Below are positions 26,617 to 35,458 of a stretch of DNA of 64,000 nt, in pieces. The position numbers and the translations under genes are program-made. How positions within the stretch are numbered: position 1 is the first letter of the stretch; every line of letters starts with the position of its first letter. This stretch comes from Pseudoxanthomonas gei (GTDB lineage Bacteria > Pseudomonadota > Gammaproteobacteria > Xanthomonadales > Xanthomonadaceae): the NCBI RefSeq assembly GCF_010119615.1, contig NZ_QOVG01000007.1, positions 148,947-212,946 of the forward strand, written 5' to 3'. The notes below the pieces were generated by a model. It made no database searches, was not told where the DNA came from, and worked only from the letters and a program-made list of their open reading frames with translations.

Positions 26617-28323
26617 ATGGAAAACGCCGACATCTATGCCACCGTCATCCGCGATGCGTTCGAGGACTACCACGCGCGCTTTGCCGACATCAGCCGGCGG
26701 GCGCGGTTGCGGTTCGAGACCCGGGACTGGGCGGCGGCGCGCATCGATGCGGTGGAGCGCATCGAGCTGTATGACCAGTGCATCGCCGAATGCATGCTGC
26801 GGCTGGAGGCCACCCTGCAGGGCCGCGCCCACGACCATGCGCTGTGGTCGGCGATCCGCGACAGCTACGAGCGCCTGATTGGCGGGCTGATCGACCGCGA
26901 ACTGTTCAAGACTTTCTACAACACGCTGACGCGCCGGTTCTTCGCCACCCAGGGCGTGGACACCGCGGTGGAGTTCGTGGCCCTGGACATCGAGCCCACT
27001 GATGCCATCACCCATCCGGTCGAACGCCACAGCTATGCGGTCTCCGAGCTGCGGCCGGTCGACACTTTCACCCGGTTGCTTGGCGACTATCGCTTCGACG
27101 TGCCCTATGCGCACCGCACCCGTTGCGCCGCGGCGATAGTGATTCGCCTGCAGGACGACCTGGCCCACTGGGGCGAGAATCCGGTGCGCTCGGTGGAACT
27201 GCTGGAAACCGTGTTCTACCGCGAGCGCCGCGCCTACCTGATCGGGCGCGTGTTCGGCGAGCACCGCTTCTCGCCGTTCGTGATCGCGCTGGTCAACGAC
27301 GCCGGCGGCCTGCGCGTGGACGCGGTGCTGACCCATCGCGCCGACGTGGTGCATCTCTTCAGTTATTCACGCAGCTATTTCCACGCCGACCTGGGCACGG
27401 TGGGCGATGCGGTGGTGTTCCTGCGCACGCTGCTGCCGGGCAAGCCCATCGACGAGATCTACACCGTGCTGGGGCGCGCCAAGCAGGGCAAGACCGAGCG
27501 CTTCCGTACCTTCTTCCGCCACTTCGCCACCGAGAAACAGGAACTGCTGACCCAGGCCGAGGGCGAGCGCGGCATGGTCATGGCGGTGTTCACCCTGCCC
27601 AGTTACCCGCTGGTGTTCAAGGTGATCCGCGACCGCTTCGCGTACCCGAAGGAAATGAACCGCGCGCAGGTCGAGGCCAAGTACGCGCTGGTCTTCCTGC
27701 ACGACCGCGTCGGCCGCCTGGTCGATGCCCAGCCCTACCGCTTCCTGCGCTTCCCGCGCGCGCGCTTTTCCGAAGGCCTGTTGCAGGAACTGCAGGAGAC
27801 CTGCGCCAATGGCATCACCGAGGATGGCGACGACATCGTCGTGCACCTCTGCTACGTGGAACGGCGCATGCGTCCGCTCAACCTGTACGTGCGCGAGCAG
27901 TCGCCGGAAGCGGCGCGGCTGGCGGCCATCGACTACGGCCAGGCGATCAAGGACCTGGCCCGCAACAACATCTTCCCGGGCGACATGCTGCTGAAGAACT
28001 TCGGCGTGTCCGGGCACGGCCGCGCGGTGTTCTACGACTACGACGAGCTGTGCCTGATGACCGAATGCAACTTCCGCAGCATTCCGCAGCCGCGCCACCA
28101 CGAGGAGGAAATGGAGGACGGCTGGTTCTATGCGGCGCCCAACGACATCTTCCCCGAACAGTTCCCCAAGTTCCTGGGACTGTCGCCGCCGTTGATGGCC
28201 GCGCTGAAATCCGCGCACGGCGAGATTTTCGATCCGGCCTGGTGGCGCGCCCTGCAGACGCAGCTGCGCGCGGGCGAATACCCGGACACGCCGCCCTATC
28301 CGGATGCGCTGCGCCTGGCCTGA
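26617..28323 (+). CDS. aceK: Isocitrate dehydrogenase kinase/phosphatase
   Basis: A 568-aa bifunctional enzyme that phosphorylates and reactivates Icd, steering isocitrate between the TCA cycle and the glyoxylate shunt. The N-terminal regulatory half ([20 protein letters not shown] ...) leads to the kinase half with [15 protein letters not shown] (ATP-binding lysine), [20 protein letters not shown] (catalytic loop) and [13 protein letters not shown] (metal-binding aspartate). Length matches E. coli AceK (578 aa). Unlike in E. coli, it is not in an aceBA operon; instead it stands alone near icd, its substrate gene. Confidence 0.97.
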   Translation: MENADIYATVIRDAFEDYHARFADISRRARLRFETRDWAAARIDAVERIELYDQCIAECMLRLEATLQGRAHDHALWSAIRDSYERLIGGLIDRELFKTFYNTLTRRFFATQGVDTAVEFVALDIEPTDAITHPVERHSYAVSELRPVDTFTRLLGDYRFDVPYAHRTRCAAAIVIRLQDDLAHWGENPVRSVELLETVFYRERRAYLIGRVFGEHRFSPFVIALVNDAGGLRVDAVLTHRADVVHLFSYSRSYFHADLGTVGDAVVFLRTLLPGKPIDEIYTVLGRAKQGKTERFRTFFRHFATEKQELLTQAEGERGMVMAVFTLPSYPLVFKVIRDRFAYPKEMNRAQVEAKYALVFLHDRVGRLVDAQPYRFLRFPRARFSEGLLQELQETCANGITEDGDDIVVHLCYVERRMRPLNLYVREQSPEAARLAAIDYGQAIKDLARNNIFPGDMLLKNFGVSGHGRAVFYDYDELCLMTECNFRSIPQPRHHEEEMEDGWFYAAPNDIFPEQFPKFLGLSPPLMAALKSAHGEIFDPAWWRALQTQLRAGEYPDTPPYPDALRLA

Positions 28324-28389
28324 GCGGGCAACAGGGCCTTACCGGACTGCATGCTAGGCTCGCCGCACTTTCAACGCGGAGTCGCCTGC

Positions 28390-29250
28390 ATGAATCGTCT
28401 TTCCCTGTGCCTGGGTATCGCCATTGCCATTGCCTTTGCCGCCGCCGCGCCTGCGCAGGCGCAGAACGCGCCGGCGACCGGTTCCGGCGGACCTGTCGTT
28501 GCATCGCCGCTGGATGCGGTGATCCAGGGCAGCTGGCGCGAGCCGGCCAATGTCGCCCGCGATGGCTGGCGGCATCCGAAGGAAACGCTGTCTTTCTTCG
28601 GTATCGCGCCGAACCAGACGGTGATCGAAATCACCCCGGGCGCCGGCTGGTACGCGGAAATCCTCGCGCCTTACCTGCGCGACAGCGGACACTACATCGC
28701 CGCCGTGGTCGACCCGGCCAGCGTGCCCGAAGGCCGCAGCCGCGATTACCAGCAGAAGAACAGGACCACGCTGGAGACCAGGTTTGCCGGCCTGTCCACG
28801 CAGTACGGCAAGGCCACTCTGGTGGGCTACGACCCGAAGGCACCGGCGTTTGGTCCAGCCGACTCGGCCGATCTGGTGCTGACGTTCCGCAACGTGCACA
28901 ACTGGCGCATGTCCGGACAGGCCGAGGGCATGTTCAAGGGCTTCTTCAACGTGCTCAAGCCCGGCGGCGTGCTGGGTGTGGTCGAGCATCGGGCCAAGGC
29001 CGATGTGGCCGCCGACGACAAGAGCGGCTACGTGGGCGAGGCGCAGGTGATCGCGCTGGCCGAGGCGGCGGGCTTCAAGCTGCAGGAAAAAAGCGAGATC
29101 AACGCCAACCCGCGCGACACCAAGGACCATCCCAACGGCGTCTGGACGCTGCCGCCGGTCAACGACCACGAGGCCAAGGACGAGGCCAAGTACAAGGCCA
29201 TTGGTGAGAGTGACCGGATGACGTTGCGGTTTATCAAGCCGGCGAAATGA
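28390..29250 (+). CDS. Exported class I SAM-dependent methyltransferase-like protein
   Basis: A 286-aa protein. ATG 28390 opens a clear signal peptide (residues 1-24, ending AQAQ). The mature protein has a Rossmann methyltransferase core: motif I VIEITPGAGWYAEILAPYL near residue 80, ADLVLTFRNVHNW, then LKPGGVLGVVEHR. It matches the COG4798 type of predicted methyltransferases. A SAM-dependent enzyme outside the cytoplasm is odd, as SAM is not expected there; it may use another ligand. It lies downstream of aceK, separated by 66 bases. Confidence 0.87.
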   Translation: MNRLSLCLGIAIAIAFAAAAPAQAQNAPATGSGGPVVASPLDAVIQGSWREPANVARDGWRHPKETLSFFGIAPNQTVIEITPGAGWYAEILAPYLRDSGHYIAAVVDPASVPEGRSRDYQQKNRTTLETRFAGLSTQYGKATLVGYDPKAPAFGPADSADLVLTFRNVHNWRMSGQAEGMFKGFFNVLKPGGVLGVVEHRAKADVAADDKSGYVGEAQVIALAEAAGFKLQEKSEINANPRDTKDHPNGVWTLPPVNDHEAKDEAKYKAIGESDRMTLRFIKPAK

Positions 29251-29256
29251 GAGTTT

Positions 29257-29441
29257 CCTTCTCCCACCGGGAGAAGAGCCTGCCCCCGCGAAGGCGGGGG
29301 TGGCCCGCAGGGCCGGATGAGGGCATGGAATATCAGCTTGCAAGTAGCTTTCGTGGGGACTGAACCTCCTCGCCCTCATCCGGCGCTTTGCGCCACCCCC
29401 GCCTTCGCGGGGGCAGGCTCTTCTCCCAAAGGGAGAAGGGA
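29257..29441. repeat. Long inverted repeat of the CTTCTCCC...GGGAGAAGAGCC family
   Basis: CTTCTCCCACCGGGAGAAGA, GCCTGCCCCCGCGAAGGCGG and GGCCGGATGAGGGC on the left are mirrored on the right by GCCCTCATCCGGCGC, CCGCCTTCGCGGGGGCAGGC and CTTCTCCCAAAGGGAGAAGG. The whole would fold as a stem of about 75 bases. The same family is inserted in hrpB at 32470. The right end supplies the purine-rich ribosome site of the next gene. Confidence 0.9.
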
Positions 29442-29449
29442 ATAACGAA

Positions 29450-29989
29450 ATGCTCATCGCCTTCAACAAACCCTTCAACGTGCTCTGCCAGTTCACCGAT
29501 CGCAGCCAGCCGGCGCGGCGGACGCTGGCGGAATTCGGCTTGCCCAAGGACGTGTACGCGGCCGGGCGCCTGGATTACGACAGCGAAGGGCTGTTGCTGC
29601 TGACCGATGACGGGATTCTTGCCAACCGCATCACCGACCCGCGCCACAAGCAGGCCAAGACCTACTGGGTGCAGGTGGAAGGTGCGGTGGACGAAGCGAA
29701 GCTGACGGCCTTGCGCCAGGGCGTGCGGTTGAACGACGGCATGACCCTGCCGGCGCAGGCCCGCGCCCTGCCGACCACTCCGGAACTGTGGCCGCGTGAT
29801 CCACCGGTCCGCTATCGCAAGACCGTGCCCGATGCGTGGATCGAATTGACCATCAGCGAGGGCCGCAACCGCCAGGTGCGGCGGATGACCGCGGCCGTCG
29901 GCCTGCCGACGCTGCGACTGGTGCGAATGTCGATCGGAGCGCTGGAACTGGATGGGCTTGCGCCGGGCCAGTGGCGACGGCAGCAATGA
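29450..29989 (+). CDS. rluE: rRNA pseudouridine synthase, RluE-like
   Basis: A 179-aa pseudouridine synthase of the RsuA/RluB/E/F family. The catalytic aspartate lies in AAGRLDYDSEGLLLLTDDG near residue 44. KTYWVQVEG and ISEGRNRQVRRMTAAVGLPTLRLVRMSIG complete the fold. It lacks an N-terminal S4 domain, as RluE does, and is a little shorter than E. coli RluE (217 aa). Probable target is 23S rRNA U2457. GGGAGAAGGG, part of the adjoining repeat, serves as ribosome site for ATG 29450. Confidence 0.9.
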   Translation: MLIAFNKPFNVLCQFTDRSQPARRTLAEFGLPKDVYAAGRLDYDSEGLLLLTDDGILANRITDPRHKQAKTYWVQVEGAVDEAKLTALRQGVRLNDGMTLPAQARALPTTPELWPRDPPVRYRKTVPDAWIELTISEGRNRQVRRMTAAVGLPTLRLVRMSIGALELDGLAPGQWRRQQ

Positions 29990-30081
29990 CAACGCCCCAT
30001 GGCGCGGGTTTCCGTGCAGGAGCGTTCAAGTCGACACCCTGCACGGAAGCCACCCCATGGGGCGCTGAAAGTTGAAGCGGA

Positions 30082-30474
30082 TCAGGCTTCGGCAGAAGGT
30101 GCCGTGGAAGTGGTCTTGCGCGCACGCGGTGCACGCTTGGCCGAGGCGGTGCTCTTGCGGGTCTTGCCGGTGCCGTTGACGCGCTTGGCTTCGATGCGAC
30201 GCGAACGGCCTTCGATCGGCGCGTTGGCTTCGTCCTGCTTGCGCTTGCGGCGGGCCGCGTAGGCCAGCACGCCAACGCCCAGCGCCGCGGCAATGGCCAC
30301 CACCGGGTTGCGACGCACCAGCTTGATCGCGACGCGACCGCCGGTCTTCATGGCGCCCATGGCAGCGCCGGTCTGCAACAGCTTGGTGGCACTGGGGCCA
30401 ACGTGCGACAGGCTGGTGCCGGCCTGGCTGACCAGATCCATGACACGGTCGGTGATGGGGGTGAGCTTGCTCAT
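30082..30474 (-). CDS. Small membrane-associated basic protein of unknown function
   Basis: A 130-aa protein from ATG 30474 with AGGGAG upstream. An amphipathic N-terminal part (DRVMDLVSQAGTSLSHVGPS) is followed by one hydrophobic helix at about 58-74 (PVVAIAAALGVGVLAYAA). A lysine/arginine/alanine/threonine-rich tail of about 55 residues follows, like a histone H1-type tail. The tail could bind nucleic acid or ribosomes, or simply be disordered. No family is recognised with confidence. Confidence 0.78.
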   Translation of the reverse strand: MSKLTPITDRVMDLVSQAGTSLSHVGPSATKLLQTGAAMGAMKTGGRVAIKLVRRNPVVAIAAALGVGVLAYAARRKRKQDEANAPIEGRSRRIEAKRVNGTGKTRKSTASAKRAPRARKTTSTAPSAEA

Positions 30475-30701
30475 GCGGGTGGCTCCCTGGAATCGTGTAG
30501 AGGGGGGCAGTCTCCCCTTGCGCATGTTCAGGGCGTGTCAGCGCAGGCACTCATTACCCACCGTGCGCTGAATGCGAGCGCCCAGGTAGTGCGTCGTTCT
30601 GGCGCGATGCGTCGCCGTCGCAGACCGCTCCGCAGGGAATCCACGGCGCTTGCGATGCAACAACCGCCGCCGCGGCAGGCGATCTCGGGCAGCCACGCTT
30701 T

Positions 30702-33368
30702 CTAGGTACCACGAGGCTTGGCACGATGGGTCGCTGTTGCGGACCACGGATCATCCGGCCACGGATGCCGCGGATAGCGCCCCTTCATTTCCTTTTTCAC
30801 TTCCGGATAGGTGCGTTCCCAGAAACCGCGCAGGTCCTGGGTGACCTGCAGCGGTTTCCCACCCGGCGACAGCAGGTGCAGGGTCACCGGCACCCGTCCC
30901 TCGGCCAGGCGCGGTGTGTCGGCCAGGCCGAACAGCTCCTGCAGTTTCACCGCCAGCACCGGCGGCTGGCCGTGCGCGTATTCGATGCGGCGTTCCATGC
31001 CGGAGGGCACGCTGATGCGGGCGGGGGCCAGCTGGTCGATGCGCTGGCGCTGCGACCAATCGATGCGCGACTTCAGTGCGTCGGACAATTCGTCTTCGCC
31101 GAGCGCGTCGAGTCGGGTCTTGCCGGCAAAGGCGGGGCGCAGCCAGTCGTCGAGCGCATCGACCAGCGCCTCATCGGAGAGATCGGGGAAGCCTGCTTCC
31201 GGCAACCACGCCTGCAGGCAACGCACGCGTTCGCGCCATTGCCGCAGCGACTCGCTCCACGGCAACACCTCCAGGCCGAGGTCGCGCACCGCCTCGGTCA
31301 GCGCGGCGGCGGCGTGCTGCGGATCGACGCGCCCGGCCGGTTTGCTCTCCAGCACGATCTGGTCGAAACGGGTTTCGCGCTGCGCCGACAGCGCGCGCTT
31401 GCCGGCATCCCAGCGCACCGCATCCTGGCTGGAGAAGCGTTGCGGGAATTGCTGGCGCAGATAGTGCTCGTCGACCGGCGCGGCGCGCAGGACCAGCGCA
31501 TCCCGGGCCTCGAAACGCAGCTCGGGTATCACGATCCAGGGTTCGCCGAAAATCGCGCTGTCGTCGAACAGTCGCGCCATGCGGCCGTTGGCCAACTGGT
31601 AGCGGCGCGGATCCAGCGGATGCTGGCGGGCGATGCGGTCGGGAAAGGCATGCGCCAGCAGATCGCCGAGGCGGTGCGCTTCAGGCTCGCGCGGCGGCGG
31701 CACCTCGACGCGCAGTCGGCGGCGCCACTGTCTGGCGGCGGCATCGATGGCCGCCAACCCCGAACGATGGGCATCAGCGGACATGCGGCCCTGGCGGAAG
31801 GCGGCCAGTGCACGCCAGCGCGCGGCCAGTGCATCGCCACCACTGCGGAGCGGATCGCGCGCTTCCACCAGGGCGGCCAGGTCGCAGGCCAAGGCGCGCT
31901 CCTCCTCCCCGCGCGCGGACAGCAGCATCGCCGAAAGCCGTGGATGCGTGCCCAGGGCCAGCATGCGCTTGCCCAGCGGAGTGATGGCAAGCGTCGTGTC
32001 GAGCGCACCCAGTCGTTGCAGCAGGTCACGCGCGGCCGACAGCGCACCGGCCGGTGGCGGATCGACGAAGCGCAGGTCGTCGCTGCCCCAGCCGGCCAGC
32101 TCCAGCGCCAAGGCGGCCAGTTCGACCTGGGCGATCTCGGGCCGCCGTTGCGGTTCCAGCCGTTGCGATTGCGGCCACAGCCGCCAGGCCCAGCCTTCGG
32201 CGACGCGGCCGGCGCGGCCGGCGCGCTGGTCGGCCGAAGCCTGCGAGATGTTGACCGTTTCCAGCCGCGAGAAACCGCTGTTGGGATCGTAGCGCGGCTC
32301 GCGCGCCTGGCCGCTGTCGATGACCACGCGCACCCCGGGCAGGGTGACGCTGGATTCGGCGACGTTGGTGGCCAGCACCACGCGGCGGCGGCCGTGGGGG
32401 TCGGGTTGCAGGGCGGCGGATTGCTGTTCGATGGAAAGCTCACCGTGAAGGGGTAATACGACTACGCCGTTCCCTTCTCCCATTGGGAGAAGAGCCTGCC
32501 CCGGACTTGATCCGGGGTGGCCCGAAGCGTCGGACGCGCCGAAGGAAGCACCCTTGGGGTGTGAGGGTATGGCGGGGTCAGCGACGTCTGAACCACGATC
32601 GCCTCGCCGTACCCTCACCCCAACCCTCAGCCCCTGGAGGGGGCTTCGATTCCCGACGGGAGAGGGGCTTAGTGCCGCTTCGACTCGAGCGATCTCCCGC
32701 TGCCCCGGCAGGAACACCAGCACATCCCCCGGATGCTGCTGCAATGCCTCCTCCACCGCGCGCCGCGTCTGCGACTCCAGCGATTCATCGCGCCGCGCGG
32801 GAAAGTGCGCGACCGTCACCGGATAGCTGCGTCCTGCGCTGCTCAACCGCGGCGCGTCCAGGAAACGCGCGAGGCGTTCGCCATCCAGGGTCGCCGACAT
32901 CACCACGACGCGCAGATCCTCGCGCAGCTGCTGCACGTCCAGCGCCAGCGCCAGGCCCAGGTCCCCGGCCAGGTGGCGCTCGTGGAATTCATCGAACAGC
33001 AGCGCGCCCACGCCTTCAAGCAGAGGATCGTCCTGGAGCATGCGGGTGAGGATGCCCTCGGTGACCACCTCGATGCGCGTGCGGGCCGAGACCTTGTTCT
33101 CGAAGCGGATGCGGTATCCGACGGTCTCGCCGACCGCTTCGCCCAGCTGGCTGGCCATGAAGCCGGCGGCCGCGCGCGCGGCGACCCGTCGCGGTTCCAG
33201 CATCAGCAGCTTGTGGCCGGCCAGCCAGGGTTGGTCGAGCAGGGCCAGCGGCACCTGCGTGGTCTTGCCGGCGCCGGGCGGCGCTTCCAGCACCAGCCGC
33301 GGATGGGTGGCCAGGCTGCGGCGGATGTCGGCCAGCAGTGCGGTGATGGGGAATTGGGGCGCCGACAT
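30702..33368 (-). CDS. hrpB: ATP-dependent helicase HrpB with an in-frame repeat insertion
   Basis: An 888-aa DEAH-box helicase from ATG 33368. Walker A is GAGKTTQ (32-38), Walker B is DEFH, and SATLDG is motif III. The C-terminal helicase half has VLATNVAESSVTLPGVRVVIDSG and QRAGRAGR. HrpB-specific C-terminal domains end in EMKGRYPRHPWPDDPW. Normal family length is about 810-830. The excess is residues about 233-300, which are the translation of an inserted intergenic repeat (32470-32672) between QREIARVEAAL and VLPLHGELS. The frame is kept with no stop. The RNA substrate of HrpB is not well defined. Function could persist if the loop is tolerated. Confidence 0.93.
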   Translation of the reverse strand: MSAPQFPITALLADIRRSLATHPRLVLEAPPGAGKTTQVPLALLDQPWLAGHKLLMLEPRRVAARAAAGFMASQLGEAVGETVGYRIRFENKVSARTRIEVVTEGILTRMLQDDPLLEGVGALLFDEFHERHLAGDLGLALALDVQQLREDLRVVVMSATLDGERLARFLDAPRLSSAGRSYPVTVAHFPARRDESLESQTRRAVEEALQQHPGDVLVFLPGQREIARVEAALSPSPVGNRSPLQGLRVGVRVRRGDRGSDVADPAIPSHPKGASFGASDASGHPGSSPGQALLPMGEGNGVVVLPLHGELSIEQQSAALQPDPHGRRRVVLATNVAESSVTLPGVRVVIDSGQAREPRYDPNSGFSRLETVNISQASADQRAGRAGRVAEGWAWRLWPQSQRLEPQRRPEIAQVELAALALELAGWGSDDLRFVDPPPAGALSAARDLLQRLGALDTTLAITPLGKRMLALGTHPRLSAMLLSARGEEERALACDLAALVEARDPLRSGGDALAARWRALAAFRQGRMSADAHRSGLAAIDAAARQWRRRLRVEVPPPREPEAHRLGDLLAHAFPDRIARQHPLDPRRYQLANGRMARLFDDSAIFGEPWIVIPELRFEARDALVLRAAPVDEHYLRQQFPQRFSSQDAVRWDAGKRALSAQRETRFDQIVLESKPAGRVDPQHAAAALTEAVRDLGLEVLPWSESLRQWRERVRCLQAWLPEAGFPDLSDEALVDALDDWLRPAFAGKTRLDALGEDELSDALKSRIDWSQRQRIDQLAPARISVPSGMERRIEYAHGQPPVLAVKLQELFGLADTPRLAEGRVPVTLHLLSPGGKPLQVTQDLRGFWERTYPEVKKEMKGRYPRHPWPDDPWSATATHRAKPRGT
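32470..32672. repeat. Repeat element inserted inside hrpB
   Basis: CTTCTCCCATTGGGAGAAGA and GCCTGCCCC...GGGGTGGCCCG match the 29257 repeat. The right half (CCCTCACCCCAACCCTCAGC, then GACGGGAGAGGGGC) is an inverse arm of the same style. About 200 bases are present, a multiple of three or nearly so in net effect, since the helicase frame runs through. It is the only repeat of this kind in the window that lies in a gene. Confidence 0.85.
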
Positions 33369-33377
33369 GCCTCCATT

Positions 33378-33399
33378 GTAGGAGCGGGCCTGCCCGCGA
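33378..33399. repeat. Single REP in the hrpB-tatD intergenic region
   Basis: GTAGGAGCGGGCCTGCCCGC is a lone palindromic unit just upstream of the hrpB start, in the 93-base gap between the divergent hrpB and tatD genes. It may influence either promoter. Confidence 0.7.
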
Positions 33400-33461
33400 T
33401 GCTTTTCGCAGGACAAGGCGATCGCGGCAAGGCCGGTTCCTGCAACGCTTAAACTGTGCGC

Positions 33462-34274
33462 ATGGATTTGATCGATATCGGCGCCAACCTCACCCACGAC
33501 AGCTTCGACCACGACCGCGACGCAGTGCTGCAACGCGCGCGCGAAGCGGGCGTGGCGCAGCTGGTGGTCACCGGCGCCAGCCGCGAGCATTCGCCCAAGG
33601 CACTGGCATTGGCCCAGGCCCATCCCGGATTCCTGTTCGCCACCGCCGGTGTGCACCCGCACCACGCGCTGGAATACACCGACGAATGCGACGCCGAGAT
33701 GCGCGGCCTGCTGGCCCACCCCGAAGTGGTGGCGGTGGGCGAATGCGGGTTGGATTACTTCCGCGACTTCTCGCCGCGTCCGGCCCAGCGCCGCGCCTTC
33801 GAACGCCAGCTGCAGATCGCGGTGGACCTGGCCGACAGTGGCACGCCCAAGCCGCTGTTCCTGCACCAGCGCGAGGCGCACGACGACCTGGTGGCGATGA
33901 TGAAGGAGTTCGAGGGGCGCATCGGGCCGGCGGTGGTGCATTGCTTCACCGGCACGCGCAAGGAACTGTTCGAGTGCCTGGACCGCGACTGGCATATCGG
34001 CATCACCGGCTGGCTGTGCGACGAGCGCCGCGGCCAGCACCTGCGCGAGCTGGTGCCGCATATCCCGGCCGAACGACTGATGATCGAGACCGACGCGCCC
34101 TACCTGCTGCCGCGCACGGTCAAGCCGCAGCCTTCGCACCGGCGCAACGAGCCGATGTACCTGGCCCACATCGTCGAGGAACTGGCGCGCGACCGCGGCG
34201 AAAGCGTCGAGGAGTCCGCCCGCACCACCACGGCGACCGCGCGCGGATTTTTCCGGCTGCCGCTCGCGCCCTGA
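33462..34274 (+). CDS. tatD: TatD-family metal-dependent DNase
   Basis: A 270-aa TIM-barrel hydrolase. ATG 33462 is chosen; GTG 33456 is in frame and possible. Metal ligands are seen in TAGVHPHH, GECGLDYFRD (Glu), PLFLHQREAH and VVHCFTGTRKE (His), and ETDAPYLLPR (Asp). TatD homologues are 3'-5' exonucleases active on single-stranded and damaged DNA, and the gene is often unlinked to tatABC, as here. It is divergent from hrpB. Assignment to TatD rather than YcfH/YjjV relies on RPAQRRAFERQLQIAVDLA and RRNEPMYLAHIVEELA. Confidence 0.9.
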   Translation: MDLIDIGANLTHDSFDHDRDAVLQRAREAGVAQLVVTGASREHSPKALALAQAHPGFLFATAGVHPHHALEYTDECDAEMRGLLAHPEVVAVGECGLDYFRDFSPRPAQRRAFERQLQIAVDLADSGTPKPLFLHQREAHDDLVAMMKEFEGRIGPAVVHCFTGTRKELFECLDRDWHIGITGWLCDERRGQHLRELVPHIPAERLMIETDAPYLLPRTVKPQPSHRRNEPMYLAHIVEELARDRGESVEESARTTTATARGFFRLPLAP

Positions 34275-34354
34275 ACACCGGCATCCCGTCACGACCTATT
34301 TATTGAACCTGTCAGTACAATCCGGGCCTCCCCTGCACCACCCACCGGATCTAC

Positions 34355-35458
34355 ATGACCCTGTCACGCGTTGCGCTCGCCCTGGCGGCCGGCCTGTCCC
34401 TGATGCTCGCCGCCTGCAGCAAGGAAGAAGAAGCCAAGGGTGCCGAGACGGCCGCTTCCTCACTGGCCGTGACCCTGGTCACCGCCGCCGCCCGCCCCAT
34501 CGAGCGCAGCGTGATCGCCTCCGGGCCGGTCTCGGCCTATGAGGAAATGCAGCTGGGCGTGGAGATCAGCGGCGCGCGCGTGACCGCGCTGAATGTCGAT
34601 GTCGGCCAGGCCGTGCGCCGCGGCCAGGTGCTGCTGCAGCTGGACCACCGCACCCTGGACAGCGAACTGGCCCAGGCCGCGGCCTCCCTGCGCGAAGCCG
34701 ATGCCGCGGTAACCCTGGCCACGGCCAGCTACAACCGCGCCAGCCCGCTGGCCAGGGAACAGTTGATCAGCGCCAGCCAGCTGGACGAACTGCGCGCCAA
34801 CCGCAGCCAGGCCGAAGCCCGCCGCAGCACCGCGCGCGCGCAGCGCGACGCGGCGCAGTTGCGCCGCGATTTCGCCGAGCTGAGGGCGCCGGCCGACGGC
34901 ATCATTTCCAAGCGCCTGGTGCAGCCCGGCCAGGTGGTCTCGGCCGGTAGCGAGCTGCTGCGCCTGATCCGCGATGGCCGCCTGGAATGGCGCGCCGAAC
35001 TGCCCGAAGCCGAACTGGCCCGCATTGCCCCGGGCGCGGTGGTGACCCTGCCGGCGGCCGACGGCGGCCGGGTCGAAGGGGTGATCCGCGCGGTCAGCCC
35101 CGGGGTGGACAGCGAGACCCGCACCGGCACCATCTACGCCGACCTGCCGCAACCGGGCACGCTGAAGATCGGCAGCTATGTCGAAGGCCGCATCTTCACC
35201 GGCGCCGGCGATGCCTTGATGGTGCCGGTGGCCTCGGTGGTGCAACGCGACGGCATCGGCTACGTGTTCACCGTGGATGCGAACAAGGTCGCCCGGCGCG
35301 TGCGCGTGCAGACCGGCACCAGCAGCGAGGGCCATGTCGAGATCGTGCAGGGCCTGAAAGCCGGCGCCCGCATCGTCGAACAGGGCGCAGGCTTCCTGGG
35401 CGATGGTGATGTGGTCCGCGTGGTCGGGGCACCGGCCACCGCCAAGAGCGCGCCATGA
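34355..35458 (+). CDS. RND efflux periplasmic adaptor (membrane fusion lipoprotein)
   Basis: A 367-aa protein from ATG 34355. The lipobox LAAC makes C21 the lipid anchor, so it is tied to the inner membrane. Lipoyl-domain halves (LGVEISGARVTALNVDVGQAVRRGQVLLQLD and FAELRAPADGIISKRLVQPGQ) flank a coiled coil hairpin (about 100-175). A beta-barrel and membrane-proximal domain follow. It links the RND pump to an outer-membrane channel. Its TGA overlaps the ATG of the pump gene (ATGA), so the two are translationally coupled. No channel gene follows; a separate TolC-like protein is needed. Confidence 0.93.
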   Translation: MTLSRVALALAAGLSLMLAACSKEEEAKGAETAASSLAVTLVTAAARPIERSVIASGPVSAYEEMQLGVEISGARVTALNVDVGQAVRRGQVLLQLDHRTLDSELAQAAASLREADAAVTLATASYNRASPLAREQLISASQLDELRANRSQAEARRSTARAQRDAAQLRRDFAELRAPADGIISKRLVQPGQVVSAGSELLRLIRDGRLEWRAELPEAELARIAPGAVVTLPAADGGRVEGVIRAVSPGVDSETRTGTIYADLPQPGTLKIGSYVEGRIFTGAGDALMVPVASVVQRDGIGYVFTVDANKVARRVRVQTGTSSEGHVEIVQGLKAGARIVEQGAGFLGDGDVVRVVGAPATAKSAP

